From Anarhynchus alexandrinus (taxonomy: Eukaryota > Chordata > Aves > Charadriiformes > Charadriidae), in NCBI GenBank assembly GCA_008711295.1, contig VUYV01000041.1:4917964-4981963 (forward strand): a stretch of 64,000 nt of DNA, written 5' to 3'. The translations under genes and the position numbers were made by a program. The notes beneath the pieces were generated by a model. It had not been told where the DNA came from and ran no database searches. It saw only the letters and a list, made by a program, of their open reading frames with translations. Positions within the stretch are counted from its first letter, which is position 1. The number at the start of each line of letters is the position of its first letter. Positions 1-11,982 of this stretch are shown piece after piece.

Positions 1-3000
1 GGCTTGATTTCAACTTCATTAAGGCAATGGAAATGTTTAAGATAACTTTAAAGGAGGATACAGCAGGACTTGCATTTTAATCAAGCTCAGGGTTTAGTCA
101 GAAAGATCCCAAAATAAGTAAGGGTGGGAATTAAGCACTACCTCACTGGAAATACCCATGCCCATATCCTTATTCCACGGTACATGGTAAAAACGATGTT
201 CCAAGGTGCAAGAAGACCCACAGGGTGTTGGTGGTGTTTCTGAAGCTTTACTTGGTTCTGTGTTACTGATTTGCTTGTCCGCATCCTCTGTCCTGTTTAT
301 TTTGAAAGATGTGTCAAGACCAAAGCCCCAGGGGACATGGCTGCAGATCTGGCAGTGATCCTTGGAATGGCCACTGGTGCACAAGGGAAGGAAAACAGTG
401 ACTGGCCAGGAAATCAGAGTTGTTTTTATTAGCACTATATTCACCCCAATCCACCAAGCGGTTCTTCTCATACGGATTTAATTACAAACTCAAAAGCAAT
501 TGGGGGAAAGCGTTAGACTTCATTTCTTTAACTCATATCTGGGATACAACCAGACACCTCAGGAAAGCTATTTATTATTGGTACTAAGTGTTAGCAGAGT
601 TTTGCTCACATCACCAAAACAACAGATGTGTGTAATTTTTAAGTGAACAGGCTATAAGCACATTAGTACAAAAGGTTACAATTTCCCTCCTGCGAGCATA
701 TTTGGAATTTACCCTCAGCAAATGAAATGTCCATGGAAAACTTATCCTGAAATTTAGTAAGCAAATGGACTGCCAGTCCCATTTTAAATTGGAATAAGTA
801 CTACCGAGTTTTATTTGTTTGCACAATTCAGATAGAAGTTCTCCAGGCTCCCTCTCAGCAGAATTAGCAGGGAGCAGCAAAACATGGTGGGGCTTTATCT
901 ATCCCAGGATGGAGAAGTACACTAAAAGACATTAGGCCTAGACAGCTATACATGTGTTATCTCTGATAGTGATCAATGTATAAATTGAAGTAATCTTCCT
1001 GTAAGTGCCTGTATTGAATAATGCTTTCTATTTCACGTGCACTCCTGTGCATCTAAAGAATGCTGTTATTATTAACTCAGATTGTTTTAAATAGCTTTGA
1101 TGCAAAACAATTTTTCTAGCTCACACAGATTTCATTAGGCTTCTTTGCAAATCCAGCAGTAGACAATACATATTTTTAAAGGCCAGGAATGCTTTTCCTT
1201 CCCAGATCACTGAAAGAAAACAACATTTTGCTGACCTTGGAGAATATAACATTCAAGGAAATCTTCGTGTCTCTGTTGAAGAGGAAGAAAAAGCCAAGAT
1301 AACCCTGGAATTTAACCATATTACTAGATAAAGGATGCAATGACTCACAGACCAATGCTAGGAAAGCACAAACATCCCTGTATAGATATGAGTGAGTGCT
1401 AAACTTAATTTATTGTATCTTAGCTACTTCATTGCCAAAATACATTTCCTTTTCTCTGAGATAAGAACTTTGCTTTCCTCTCTTATTCTGTAATGGTAAT
1501 GTTTGTCAATACACTGTGCCCTTGTGATTTTTCATTATAAGAAGACAAAAATAATTGGCATGTGATAGAACCAGAAAATATATCTTAGTGCAATATTTTA
1601 GAGATTAATTTATTATGGAATACAGACACTCTGCAAAGCAAATGCCCATTTGTTTCTGTCATTATGACTGCAAATTAATTTTTACGCTACAACTTAATTA
1701 GCAATTATTCACACATATCGTATTTAGGCATAAGCTAAGGTCCAGGTTGCAGTAGCCCCCAGGTGTCACTATCAGGTTTGACAAGGCTGGTATCCCACAG
1801 CCCGTGGCATGTCTGTGGTCACACAGCTACTCAGCCTTCTTCGGGTTCAGGTCCATCCACACACTTCGATTTGCACAAAAGTGAAAAGTTGTTATATAAA
1901 ATAGATTTCATGTTTGGCAGGTGAATTTTGACAACTGAAACCAGTAACTCTGGTAGATTGTTAGAATAAGATGGAGCTGGAGATAAGGATGGTCTAGCTA
2001 AATACCTGTTTCCAATTAGGTTTGTTCTTCTAAATCAGTCTATTAAATACTGAAAAAATATTGCATGCCTGCACAGAAGAAAGTGAGATGTAAGTTTAAA
2101 ACTCATTAATACTAATTATCAAGTAAGTTTCCTAACAAAGTCACATCCTTAGCAATTCTATACTTGAAAACATTTCTTGCCTTTATAGAAACTTGAAAAG
2201 GACACTTAGCAGGCATTTCTTCTTTGCTTTTGGTCTCTCTACATATTTTGTCTGTATTCCCAAGTTATTTAATTGAAAAATGCTTATGAAACCTATATGT
2301 ATTAGCTAAAACTTTAGGAACTTATTTCAAGTCTAAACTGTTTTACTGACATGTTATGATCAGAGTCAGAATGTTATTATATACTAACTTTACAAAAGCA
2401 GACTCACTTTAGCAATGTCTTGTTAGGATATTTGAAATTAAAACTTTCCTACCATCTAGTATAAACATCTAGTTAAACATTTTAAGTGACTCTAAAGTGA
2501 CTCTAAATCCCCCCAATAGATTTAGAGTGATTCAGGCCATATTGACTAAAATAAATCTTAAGAATTGTGCTCTGGAAATGCCTATTTCTCCCAATGAAAA
2601 CAGAGAAAGCTGAGAGGAACCAGCTCACCTGTAGACATTGCACTGTAGACCTCTAAGTGAAATGACCCTAACACAACTCTCTACATACAGCCAGCACTGA
2701 GCCATTGCAAGCTGTGTACTTGTGTCCCTTATTTTAATTGTGACCTTATGCCTCTGAGACAATGGCGGTGCCACTGTTCTGTGTGTTTCTGCCTTCTCAC
2801 AAGGCAAGCACACCACTTAAGCCCCAACTTGGAGGGGTGGGAGGCAATGTCACCATTGCTCTGCCAGCCTGGCTTAACGGTGGTGACTGGGAGAGGCTGT
2901 TGCTACAAACAGTCCTTGCATGGAATTTTTTAAAAGGCAGCAGCTATTTGAAAGCTTGGTGAAAAGAAAGGTAGAAATGGATGTCTGCTTCATTTAGACG

Positions 3001-6000
3001 GTCTGTTTGGTGATTATTTTTTTTTTTCACTTTTGTACCAATGTCTGTAGATAACAATGAGGAATTTCACTGAGCGCCACTTGGTACAACATTGGAGAGA
3101 CAGAGCTCCACCTTTCTATGTTACTCTGCTTTCAATGAGACACTCATGTATTGCCAATGGTGTAAAAATGCCACACATATTTCTCTCAGGACAATCTCTG
3201 TCTAGAGGAGGCATTATAAGGAGGATCTTTATGGCCACCACACCATGAGTGTGAGAAAGGACTGTACCAGATTGATGAAAAGAAACAAAACTCCCAAAAA
3301 CCTCTTATAATGAACAGCCACAGAACTGGCTGCTCTCACCTGCACTGAGATGGGTGCAGAGGACCAAGAAACTGAGATGAGGGTCACAGCAGTCTCCTGT
3401 TTAGTAAACTGAGAAGAAACCCAAGGCAGCAAAGAATCCAGCTCAAAACATATGTTTGTATTTAATGCTAGTGAAAACAAGAATGTGTTTTTAACATTGT
3501 CATTGCACATCAGATACTTTACAAGGCTCTGAGTTAACTGTGGAGAGCTTTCTTGCCTACAGTAGTAGTTAAATATCCATAATTACCCTTTAACCAAGTA
3601 TTTGGTATTTCAATCGCTTGTTAACATAAAAGAAAAATTTGAGCTTCTTTGTTAACCTTATTCCAGTTATTGGGGTTGCCTGCATTGTAGGCTGCCAGCT
3701 TTTATTCAATGGTTTGCTAAAGCTGATGTTTTTAACAGCACTCCACTACCTAACGTATCAGCAAGAGAAGCACCAAAAAAATTCAAACCACTTTGGAAAG
3801 TATTTACCCTGACTTTAGCTTTAGCCTTTGCAAAACATCCAGTCCTCAAATAACTGGAGAGAAAGACATAAGATTTAATCACATGGAAAAATCATCCAAA
3901 GCTATTAATTCACCCCTTTTCTGGAAATATCCCAGACGAACATAAAAAACCCAAATCTCCCCAGCAATTAAGAAAGAGGAAAAGAAAACAAACCCGCGAG
4001 CAAACAAGTCAATGCATACAGCTTATTTTCCTTGCATAGTGTTCTGGACTTTATAATGACAGAGAGGTATGTTTAGTACCCAACAGTCATGTCAAATAGT
4101 TATCTTAGCCAGTTCATAAGACATTTGAGATTCACAGTATCTGGCTGTGGCCAGCTTGTTTCAAATTAGATTAGTCCAACCTAATTTTCTATTCATGTTA
4201 TGTACAGTTATTTGAGGTGGAAGGCTATCAACTCAGGGCAGGCAAACAAGACTCAGAGCTTCAGTCCTCTTGAAGAGCATGTGTAAGTTATGTCCTTTGC
4301 CCCTCTGTGTGTCATTCCTACACCCAGCACAAAAATATCTCTCTGAGTGACGTTAGTGAATGTGTAAATGTGCAGTAAGTTTGGGGATGTTAAAGCAGCC
4401 CCAACCTACCATCCCAGGGAAATCTGTGCGTCTGTGACTAAATGGGTATTTATCATTTCCTGAGCTCCATGCTGGCAGCCAGCCAGCAGAGTGTGTACAT
4501 TGAAATTAGAATAGATTGGGAGGCAGGACTTTGTTCCAAATTGATCTGGATGACGATAGCAATTCTGAAAGCAGCTCCACATTTTAAAGGTTCATTGTGT
4601 GTTTCTAAAAAGGAGGGGGGAGAAACATTTAGGAAAATAACAGGAAGGAAATCTAAGGCCAGGATATATACTTTTTTATTATTATTATTCGATTCTCTTA
4701 CAGCGTTGTTTTGTTATCATCAACATAAGAGCTAGAGCTTGTTAACGTCACATGCAGAAATGCATGGAGCAGGAATGAAGAGAATGCTATTTCTAGTAAT
4801 CTATTTATTATTTAGTAATTTTTCCTACCGCAAGTGCTTGCACTGTAAAGACCAAAAGGTTTTATCAATTGTGTCAATTCCAGCAAGGAAAAAAACCTAT
4901 GAATTACTGTTAATAGGAGTAATCTAGTTTTGTTGTGTGGCTGATAGGTCTATACCTGTCAGTTAACTGTTGAGTTTTACTCTCCCTTTACAAATGGTAG
5001 GTGAACATACAACCCAAGCTTGGCTTATTTTTTCCTGTAATATTCACTATCTACTGTATATAGCAGGATATTTTAGTAAATGTATGTGTTATTTTTTGTT
5101 GTTTGCACTTTTCCATAAAATGATTTGTGAAGTGGTAAGTCAAAAACAATAAAGATGTCAAGCATCAGCATTAATTTTATTAGCTTACCAGAAGCACTGA
5201 TAATTTCTTATGCTTTGAACGCTTGCCAGAAAGATAGACCAGGCACACAGTTCACCAGGCATCAGAGCATTCAGGGTGTAATCACTTAAAAACAAGATCT
5301 GATACAATGGAAAAAATATAACTCCTGAGATGACATACTTTTAAATAATTACAGCAGGAGCTGACCTTGTGGCACTATTTTTTCTTTCGTTATGACTCAG
5401 TATAGAATATGAGATAAAACTAGCTGGAGTAATTCTGTTTTCACCAAGTGCCAGAAGAACTCTATGTGTACAGTCCTAACTGTTATTCCCAAACTGCTGT
5501 CTTTACATTGCCTGGACAATCATCAACCCAGCTCTGTGTTGTAAAAGGTATGATGGTAAGAGGATGGCTGCAAGTCTGAATGTAGAATACACAGATTTAC
5601 ACCATAGATTTGACCACCGATAAAAATACAGTTCATGGTATACCTGAGCCATTCCTCAAGGACATCTTAAGAGCTAGATTGCCACCTTTGACTAGCTGAT
5701 TTGAACATATACTTGCCAAAAGCAACATATTCAGTTCACTTAGTTACATCTTTGGCCATGTTTTGAAGTTATTGAGTTATCATATTGAGTTATATCTTCC
5801 TTCAAACATAGGTAACTCCTGTAGGCCAGGGTTCTTGTTTTAAAGAACATGTTAAGTGTTTTCAACACACAGCCTTCAGCCATGTAATTTCCATGCTATC
5901 AGGGATAAAGAAGAATTGGGGAAAGCTCTGTTCTCTTTACATCAATAAAATTAGGTGCCCAAGTAAGCAGCTATTTCCATGACCCTTTAATGTCATCACT

Positions 6001-7009
6001 GAGCACTGAAAAAATTCTCAGTCAAAAGAATTGGGTGCTTCACTTCCTTCTCCTTCAGAGCACCACAGAGCAGGGCTTTCACATTTAAAGCCATGCAAGG
6101 CATCCACTAAGCCTTTGGGACAATAACATCAGGACCTGAGTAATTCAAAGGAAATAGCTTCCTCAAAACTGGAATCCTCTTTAGCATGGGCAGCTGCTTC
6201 TCAGTGGAGTGCAGCTTCCCGTCCTCCTTGCAGCACACAAATGCTCATTGCCTTTGATCTGGCTCCCCTTGCAGCTGCTCAGCAGCAGATCTAGGAGCTC
6301 CATAAGGATGTGATAAAGCTCTGAGCTGTATTAGTGCCTGGCTTGACTTGTCCCAGTTTCCAGAAATGATCTGGCTAGTCTAAAAGCAACAGTGCAACAG
6401 AGCACAATATCCCCTTTCTCTGTCCTTCATGTGTCCATGCTAAGCCATAAATCTCAGTGGAGCTCTGACTCAGCTGAGAGCCTTGGAAAGGGAATTTCTT
6501 ACGGTTCAGAAAGAAACACAAAATGGTGTTGAGGAAACATCACAGCCTCTTCTGCAAGCAGGTGGGGTTGTACACAAAAAAACTCAAGAGAGCAGTGTAC
6601 TACCCAGATGCTTCACACAGATTCCCGTGGAGTCAAGGAAGGCAGAGTCAAACTTCCTGGCATCTGACATGCTCTAAAGCTTTGCAGTGTTATAGTCAGG
6701 GTATTTTAAAATAGAGATTTGCAGGTAGGGAACTAACTACACATTACTGAGTGCCAGCTAGGCTGTTACAACACCCACTTCTCACAGATACACAGTTTGC
6801 TGCATACTGCAAATGGAGTCCCTTTTCTTCTCCTGTTCTGTGACCTCGAGCCATACTGCCTTATTGCATAACACCACAGAAAGAGGAAGGGAGAGGAAAA
6901 AAGGCTTTAGACAGCAAAATCTTCTTTCATGAGCCATTGAGCTTTCTTTACAGCCAAATAGCTGAATGGCATCTACACATTTTCATTAATCCATCCCTTT
7001 TTTTTTAAG
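1..7009. other. Non-coding, single-copy stretch
   Basis: I find no convincing exon, RNA gene or recognisable transposon here. The DNA is AT-rich with scattered short open frames, none with both a good acceptor and a good donor except a weak minus-strand possibility at 2632-2752. A small tandem and inverted repeat lies at 2483-2528. If 7010-7100 is a real exon, the 3' part of this stretch is its upstream intron, because a T-rich tract ends exactly at 7009. Confidence 0.6.
2483..2528. repeat. Tandem 11-bp duplication followed by an inverted copy
   Basis: The word AAGTGACTCTA occurs twice head to tail. The second copy's ACTCTAAAT (2500-2508) is followed 11 bases later by its exact reverse complement ATTTAGAGT (2520-2528). 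This could form a short imperfect hairpin with a C-rich loop. No known element is recognised, and it may be a chance structure. Confidence 0.5.
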
Positions 7010-7100
7010 TTCTTTGCGGGAGCCTGATCAACATGAATGGTGCCAAAACATTCATTGCACTCAAGAAGGACTTGGTGGGCACCACATCACGTCCCAAATG
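7010..7100 (+). CDS. Candidate internal exon of an unidentified protein
   Basis: A TTAATCCATCC word and a T9 run lead into an AAG acceptor at 7007-7009, and the segment ends in AAATG followed by the consensus donor GTGAGTAA at 7101. The 91-bp segment is open in phase 2 in, phase 0 out, reading SLREPDQHEWCQNIH and ending in ITSQM. The frame giving LCGSLINMNG is also open, but it would meet a stop at once if spliced to 25023. The chosen phase matches the candidate terminal exon at 25023 and also 10079 and 39319. I recognise no domain. It is Cys/His-rich for its size, which alone means little. The upstream exons and the promoter were not found. A chance splice-site pair remains possible. Confidence 0.4.
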
Positions 7101-10078
7101 GTGAGTAATGAGTTACTGATAATGGCAGGCGTGTACCTGTCTCCCTTGTTTGTTAACAAGACAACAGCATGAACTTTAGCTTCTGTAAGTTAAAATTTCC
7201 CATCTACCACTGAAAAAGGGAATATGCAGAAGACATAGCACAACAGGTAAGCAGGATACTACTGTTCAGTTGGAGCTGAGTAATCATACTGTCAGTACCT
7301 TCAGCCCGGTAGCCTTCTTTGGTGGGCCAGCCTGACTTCCTTCTGTTGTCTCTCAGGTAAGGAGCACCAAGCATATTTTTAGCTTTCTTGAAAGCAGCAT
7401 TTGCATTCCAGTACCCGTTACACTTTTACTGACCATACTGAAGACCTACTCAGTCAATTTCTAGAAGTGGTTTCTGAAGTTTTAGAGAGCATGATTTTGT
7501 TGCAGACACCAGGAAGAAACCTAGAAGGGGAATACTTCCAAAGTATATTTTATTTGTTGTCTGTTGCTGTCTGGTTGCTGAAAGAAACAAAGATTATGAG
7601 ATGCCAATGTCTATCTAGTGGTTCTTTGAATAACTTCTGAATCCGCTACTGATTTTCTACCATCTTTGGTGGATGGCACAATACCCCAAGATGTATTAAA
7701 TTCTCAGAGAGTAAGAGAAGACTGGGAAACTCAATGACAACATCACTGAGGAAAAGGTTAAAATGAGAGCTCATACTTTGTTTATCATCACAAATACTAT
7801 CAATACTATCTGTAAGTTCAACACACAAATCCATAGGAAACGAGGTTTGAGTAGTACTGCTGCTCACCAATTTAACTTCAAAAGTGTAAGAGAAATCTGT
7901 ATTTTTATGTACAAAATAACATCTGTAGAAAGGGAAAGACTGTCTTGCATAGCTCTGCATAAGCTTTTTGTGTTTGTTTGAATTAACTGAACAGCAGAAT
8001 GCAAACTGTGCTGTGTTATGTAGCTTCTGCATGACTTCGGCTTTCATTAAGAAAATTTCAAACAACCCTAAAATCACTTCAGTGACATATCAGCTAGGTG
8101 ATTTCTAAATACCTGTATGTATCTTAAGTTGCTGTTCCAGACTTTCAACAACAAAATCCATAAACAGTGCAAGAGCTGGAGTAAAATGCAAAATAAAAAA
8201 TGGCAACCAATTAAACTTGGTAAACAATCTCTATCAAATGATCCCTTAAATGAATATTACCTCTTTTTTTCTGTACTCAAACTGCCCATGGGCACACTGC
8301 AGTTTTCATTCAGTATTCACAATTATTTTAATTATCTTTTTTGAATAATCTGTGGTTTCTTGTGGGTATTGAATATTCAAAACTTAACCTGTACTTGTAG
8401 TTTTATTGCACAAATGAGCCACATCCTTGGGTACCCCGTTCTCGTCCCTTGATAATGATCTCACTGCAATCATCACCACAGTACCTGCTAAGCGCATGCA
8501 TGTATTTCTTAGGAAATTTTAAGATTTTTAGGGATTTTACTAGATCAAATATCTTTTTAATTTAAAATTTGATGATCAAAAGTATCTCTCAACATTTTCT
8601 TGAAAGCAGCTGAGTCTAAGAACTTTCATGAATATTGGTGGGAAGCAAATCCCACACAATGTGCAAGCACAATAAAACAGTGGAAACTATCACTTTGATA
8701 ATATATGAATATTTATGGACTTTTTTACAGTAACTATGTCACATGACATGTCTAAACAGCTTCTTAAAGCTGTTCTTCATCTATAAAGGTTTCATATGTG
8801 GAAACATAATTTATTCAATCCTTTGCTCGTTTTATTCAATCCTAGATCCTTTTGATAGCTCCCTTTTTCTCACTCCTTCCATAGCCTGTGTTGCTGTCCT
8901 TGCCAATGGCTTCCCTCAAGTAATAACCCAGGTATCCTTTGATGCAAGGTTACACAATGGCAGGAGACACAAAATCTGAAGTGTTATGTCAAGATGTATA
9001 TTAGGTTTTCATTATAAAGTTTCCTTCCTTTGAAGTTCTAAGGAAACTACAATTTCCTTTCTCCTGCTGTAAGATATATATTCACTCACAGTTAAATACA
9101 TCTCCCATAACAATTCATTTCCCAGGCCTCACCAATACTTAGGTGCAGTTCAAACAGCACCTTTGATCTGCACACAGTTCCTTAAATAATCTTTACCCTT
9201 CCATTCAGGTGAGGAGGAATCCTACCAAGAAACGGCTTCTTGCATCTAACTAAAAGAGACCACATAACACTTTAAGCAATGCCACGTCAACATGCATATG
9301 AAAAGTCCACATCAGTAATTTATTTGCACAACGTAGAACGGTGTGCTTGGTCAGACCAGTAGAGAAGGCAGTTTTAAAATCATGAATTCACTTACAATGC
9401 TGTGCATCAAACAAACCCTTGTTTGCCGTTCTATATCAGATTGTACTCCGTGACAGTAGTGACTGCTCTTGGGAGCTAGCCATTTATCATGCTAAAAACA
9501 AGGACTTTCGAGGCCAATGGGCTGCAGTAGCTCTATATAAAAAGCAGTCGTATTTTTATGCCTTTGCTAAGTTTTGTGGCTAAGTGGCTCACCTTGTAAG
9601 CACTATGCTATGTAAGCCGTACACAGAGTGAGTATTTATGCAAAGCATCCCACTGACTTCAGTGAGACTATTCGTGTACGCTCTCAAAAATGCAAGTGCG
9701 GTTCATCCAGCATAGCCCTCGGCATGTGTCTGAGACTGCACAGAGCTCAAAAAGCGATGGCCCTGCAATCTGCTGGCTGGAGCTTGCGGGGGAGACAAGC
9801 AGAGAGCAGTAAATTAGAACTGCAACTCAGAGCTGTGCCATCATCACTTACAAGTACTTATAAATTGTTTATCCTCCCCCTTCGTGCTGTAGCTATAGGT
9901 TTTCATGTTCCTACATCTGCTAAATATGACTGCTCCGCTTACTTACCTATCTCCCAGAAAGGTAGCAAGGCTCACTTACAGCTTACATCACATGCTAAGG
10001 GGTAAAGCACCAGCTCTGTGCTGAGCATCGTCATCTGTCTTAATTCTGATTGATTTCCTTTTGCCTGTGTTTGATCAG
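7101..10078. other. Probable intron or intergenic DNA
   Basis: The stretch is AT-rich with no recognisable repeat. On the minus strand 7646-8077 is open for 143 codons, which is long for such AT-rich sequence, but it has no convincing splice context or family resemblance. No other feature can be supported. Confidence 0.5.
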
Positions 10079-10147
10079 ATTATGGAAAAACATGGGTTAA
10101 GAGTAACAGCTAATGCAACAAGGCTGAATTTTTCCTTCTTTGTGGAT
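10079..10147 (+). CDS. Weak candidate exon, 69 bp
   Basis: A T-rich tract ending in TTTGATCAG precedes the segment, and GAT followed by GTGAGTGA closes it. Of the three frames only phase 0 in, phase 0 out is open, reading IMEKHGLRVTANATR. It could sit in frame between the exons at 7010-7100 and 25023-25391. The open frame continues past the donor to 10309, so the donor is not needed to avoid a stop. Nothing identifies the protein. This may well be a chance match. Confidence 0.18.
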
Positions 10148-11649
10148 GTGAGTGAAACAAAAAAGAGATTGCAGAAGAGGCATAAGCCGGTATTAAATGG
10201 CTTGGTTTTCATTCACTTACCCCCTTTGACTCCTCATCACAGCACCCTCCTTTGGCTTGCCACAAGCCACCCTTTTCCAGAAGCAGCTACACAGAGCATG
10301 GGCAAGTGAGAGCAGGGCCTTATCATTCACCAGTAAACCAGTCAGCTGAAAGGACGTGTTCAGTTCTGCACGCAAATGTAATGCTGGTCGGTTTCAGACA
10401 GTATCACTTAGTCACTGTCATTGCAGCAACTGGCAGTAACTACTACCCAGGGCCATTGCAGTGTCCTCGTCTCCACGTGGAGGTGTGAGCACAGATCAGC
10501 CATGGATCAGCACAATCCTACCTCTTGTTTAACAAGAATAAATGGGAACAAAAGAAAGTAAAAACTCATACTCACAGACTCCTTTTCATCTAATGAGCAC
10601 ACCATGCTTTTCTGTGCATGTCATTCTCAGTGTCCCCATGGCAATCCGATCATCTAAGATGCAGGAGGTGTTCGCTTGGTCAGCCCAGCGAAAGAGTTTG
10701 TGGTAGAACTGAGATCTATTTACCCTTACTCCCAGCCCTCTGCTGTGACCACTAGATGATGTTGATGCCTCGATTCTTTGAGGTTGTATGAAAGCTTGCT
10801 CAGACACATCTGTTTCCAGGCAATATCACGGAGATACCTTGTTTCTTTAAAATTGACTGTGATTGAAATACTACAATAAACTCCATTTAATATATTGCCA
10901 AGCTGATGTATAGCTTCAAATTCAGTCTGTGAAGTCTCATCTTTTCAAGACCAGAAACTCTTCAGTCACTGAGAAAGACCCAAAAAGCTCCCGCAGTCTC
11001 ATCGGGAGTATTAACCTCTGGTGGGGATCTGTCTTAATACACCAGAGAACAAGGGCCAACATAGTCTGACAAGAAGCATGGGGGATTAGCAGAGGGAAAA
11101 AGGCCTTCTAATAGCCCAGTGTATAAACATGTTTATAAGGGAAATTTATAATTTTGCCCAGCAAAATTCAAGTAAACCAGCCAAGCTGCATTAGGATTTT
11201 AATGACATTTTCTCTTACTACCAAGGACGCTGTGCCAGAAGCCCTCAGGCCTGCCTGCAGTCATATTACTATACTTGCAGAGCATACTGACCCCAAAGAC
11301 GGTGCAATCTATTTCTGTCACAGATTAAGTGACCTCTGTGCTTTTTGCGTCTGGCCGTGGAGAAAGCTGCAGGTGGAGGAATGTTCATCCCTCGGTTAAG
11401 CTAAACCTTTGTTTGCTGTGTTCGCATGAATAACTTATAGGGCCTTGGCATCATGAACAGCAGCGCTGACACAGTTGACATGACAGCACTATAGACTGAA
11501 TCCCGATCTGCCCTCCGAGGAGAAGATGGGATGTTTGCTCGTTTCACATTTCACCAAGTCGGGCTGCTCAACTATTTATAAGATGAATAGAAATTTCCAC
11601 TACTTCAGCTGACACACCTGCCTTTACCTAGCAACTGCTCAGAGGGAGC
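10148..11649. other. Non-coding stretch
   Basis: Moderately AT-rich single-copy sequence. I see no repeat element, no exon with two good splice sites and no RNA gene. It leads into a GC-rich island at 11650. Confidence 0.55.
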
Positions 11650-11880
11650 CAGCTGAGACAGAGGAGGCTTTGAGAGGCACAGCCCGGCGGGGAGGCTGCT
11701 GCCAGCCCTGCCAGCCCTCTCCGTGCCGGCTCTGTCCTCTTGGCAAGACGGCGGCCCCTTCCACTCCCCTCAGCAAGAGCTATTTATACCCAGCGCGGCC
11801 CAGGAGAGGAAGGGCCTCCCTGCATCACCTTCCCCGGGCAGCGAGCGGCGCGAGAGCAGCGTGGAGCTCTGTAGACACAC
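11650..11880 (+). promoter_or_regulatory. CpG-rich island with TATTTATA, possible promoter
   Basis: Base composition changes abruptly to GC-rich with frequent CpG (for example CCCGGCGGGG, GACGGCGGCC, AGCGAGCGGCGCGAG). Within it TATTTATA occurs at 11781-11788, flanked by CAGCGCGGCC. A TATA-like word inside a CpG cluster suggests a core promoter on the + strand with a start near 11815. No clear first exon with a donor follows, so the transcript is unknown. Without CpG counts against the local background this is only suggestive. Confidence 0.3.
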
Positions 11881-11918
11881 ATGCGTGGGGCACAGCATGG
11901 GGAGACTGCCCCCCACCT

Positions 11919-11982
11919 GGCATGGGGTGACCACCACGGTGCATGAAGTGACCTTCCCAGTGGCATGGTGCTACCACCCGTC
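11919..11982. repeat. Three degenerate 21-22 bp tandem units
   Basis: Units start at 11919 (GGCATGGGGTGACCACC), 11941 (GCATGAAGTGACC) and 11962 (GGCATGGTGCTACCACC). They share a GCATG core followed by a TGACC or CTACC word. This is a short minisatellite-like array in GC-rich DNA. The open frames crossing it on both strands are probably by-products. Confidence 0.5.
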
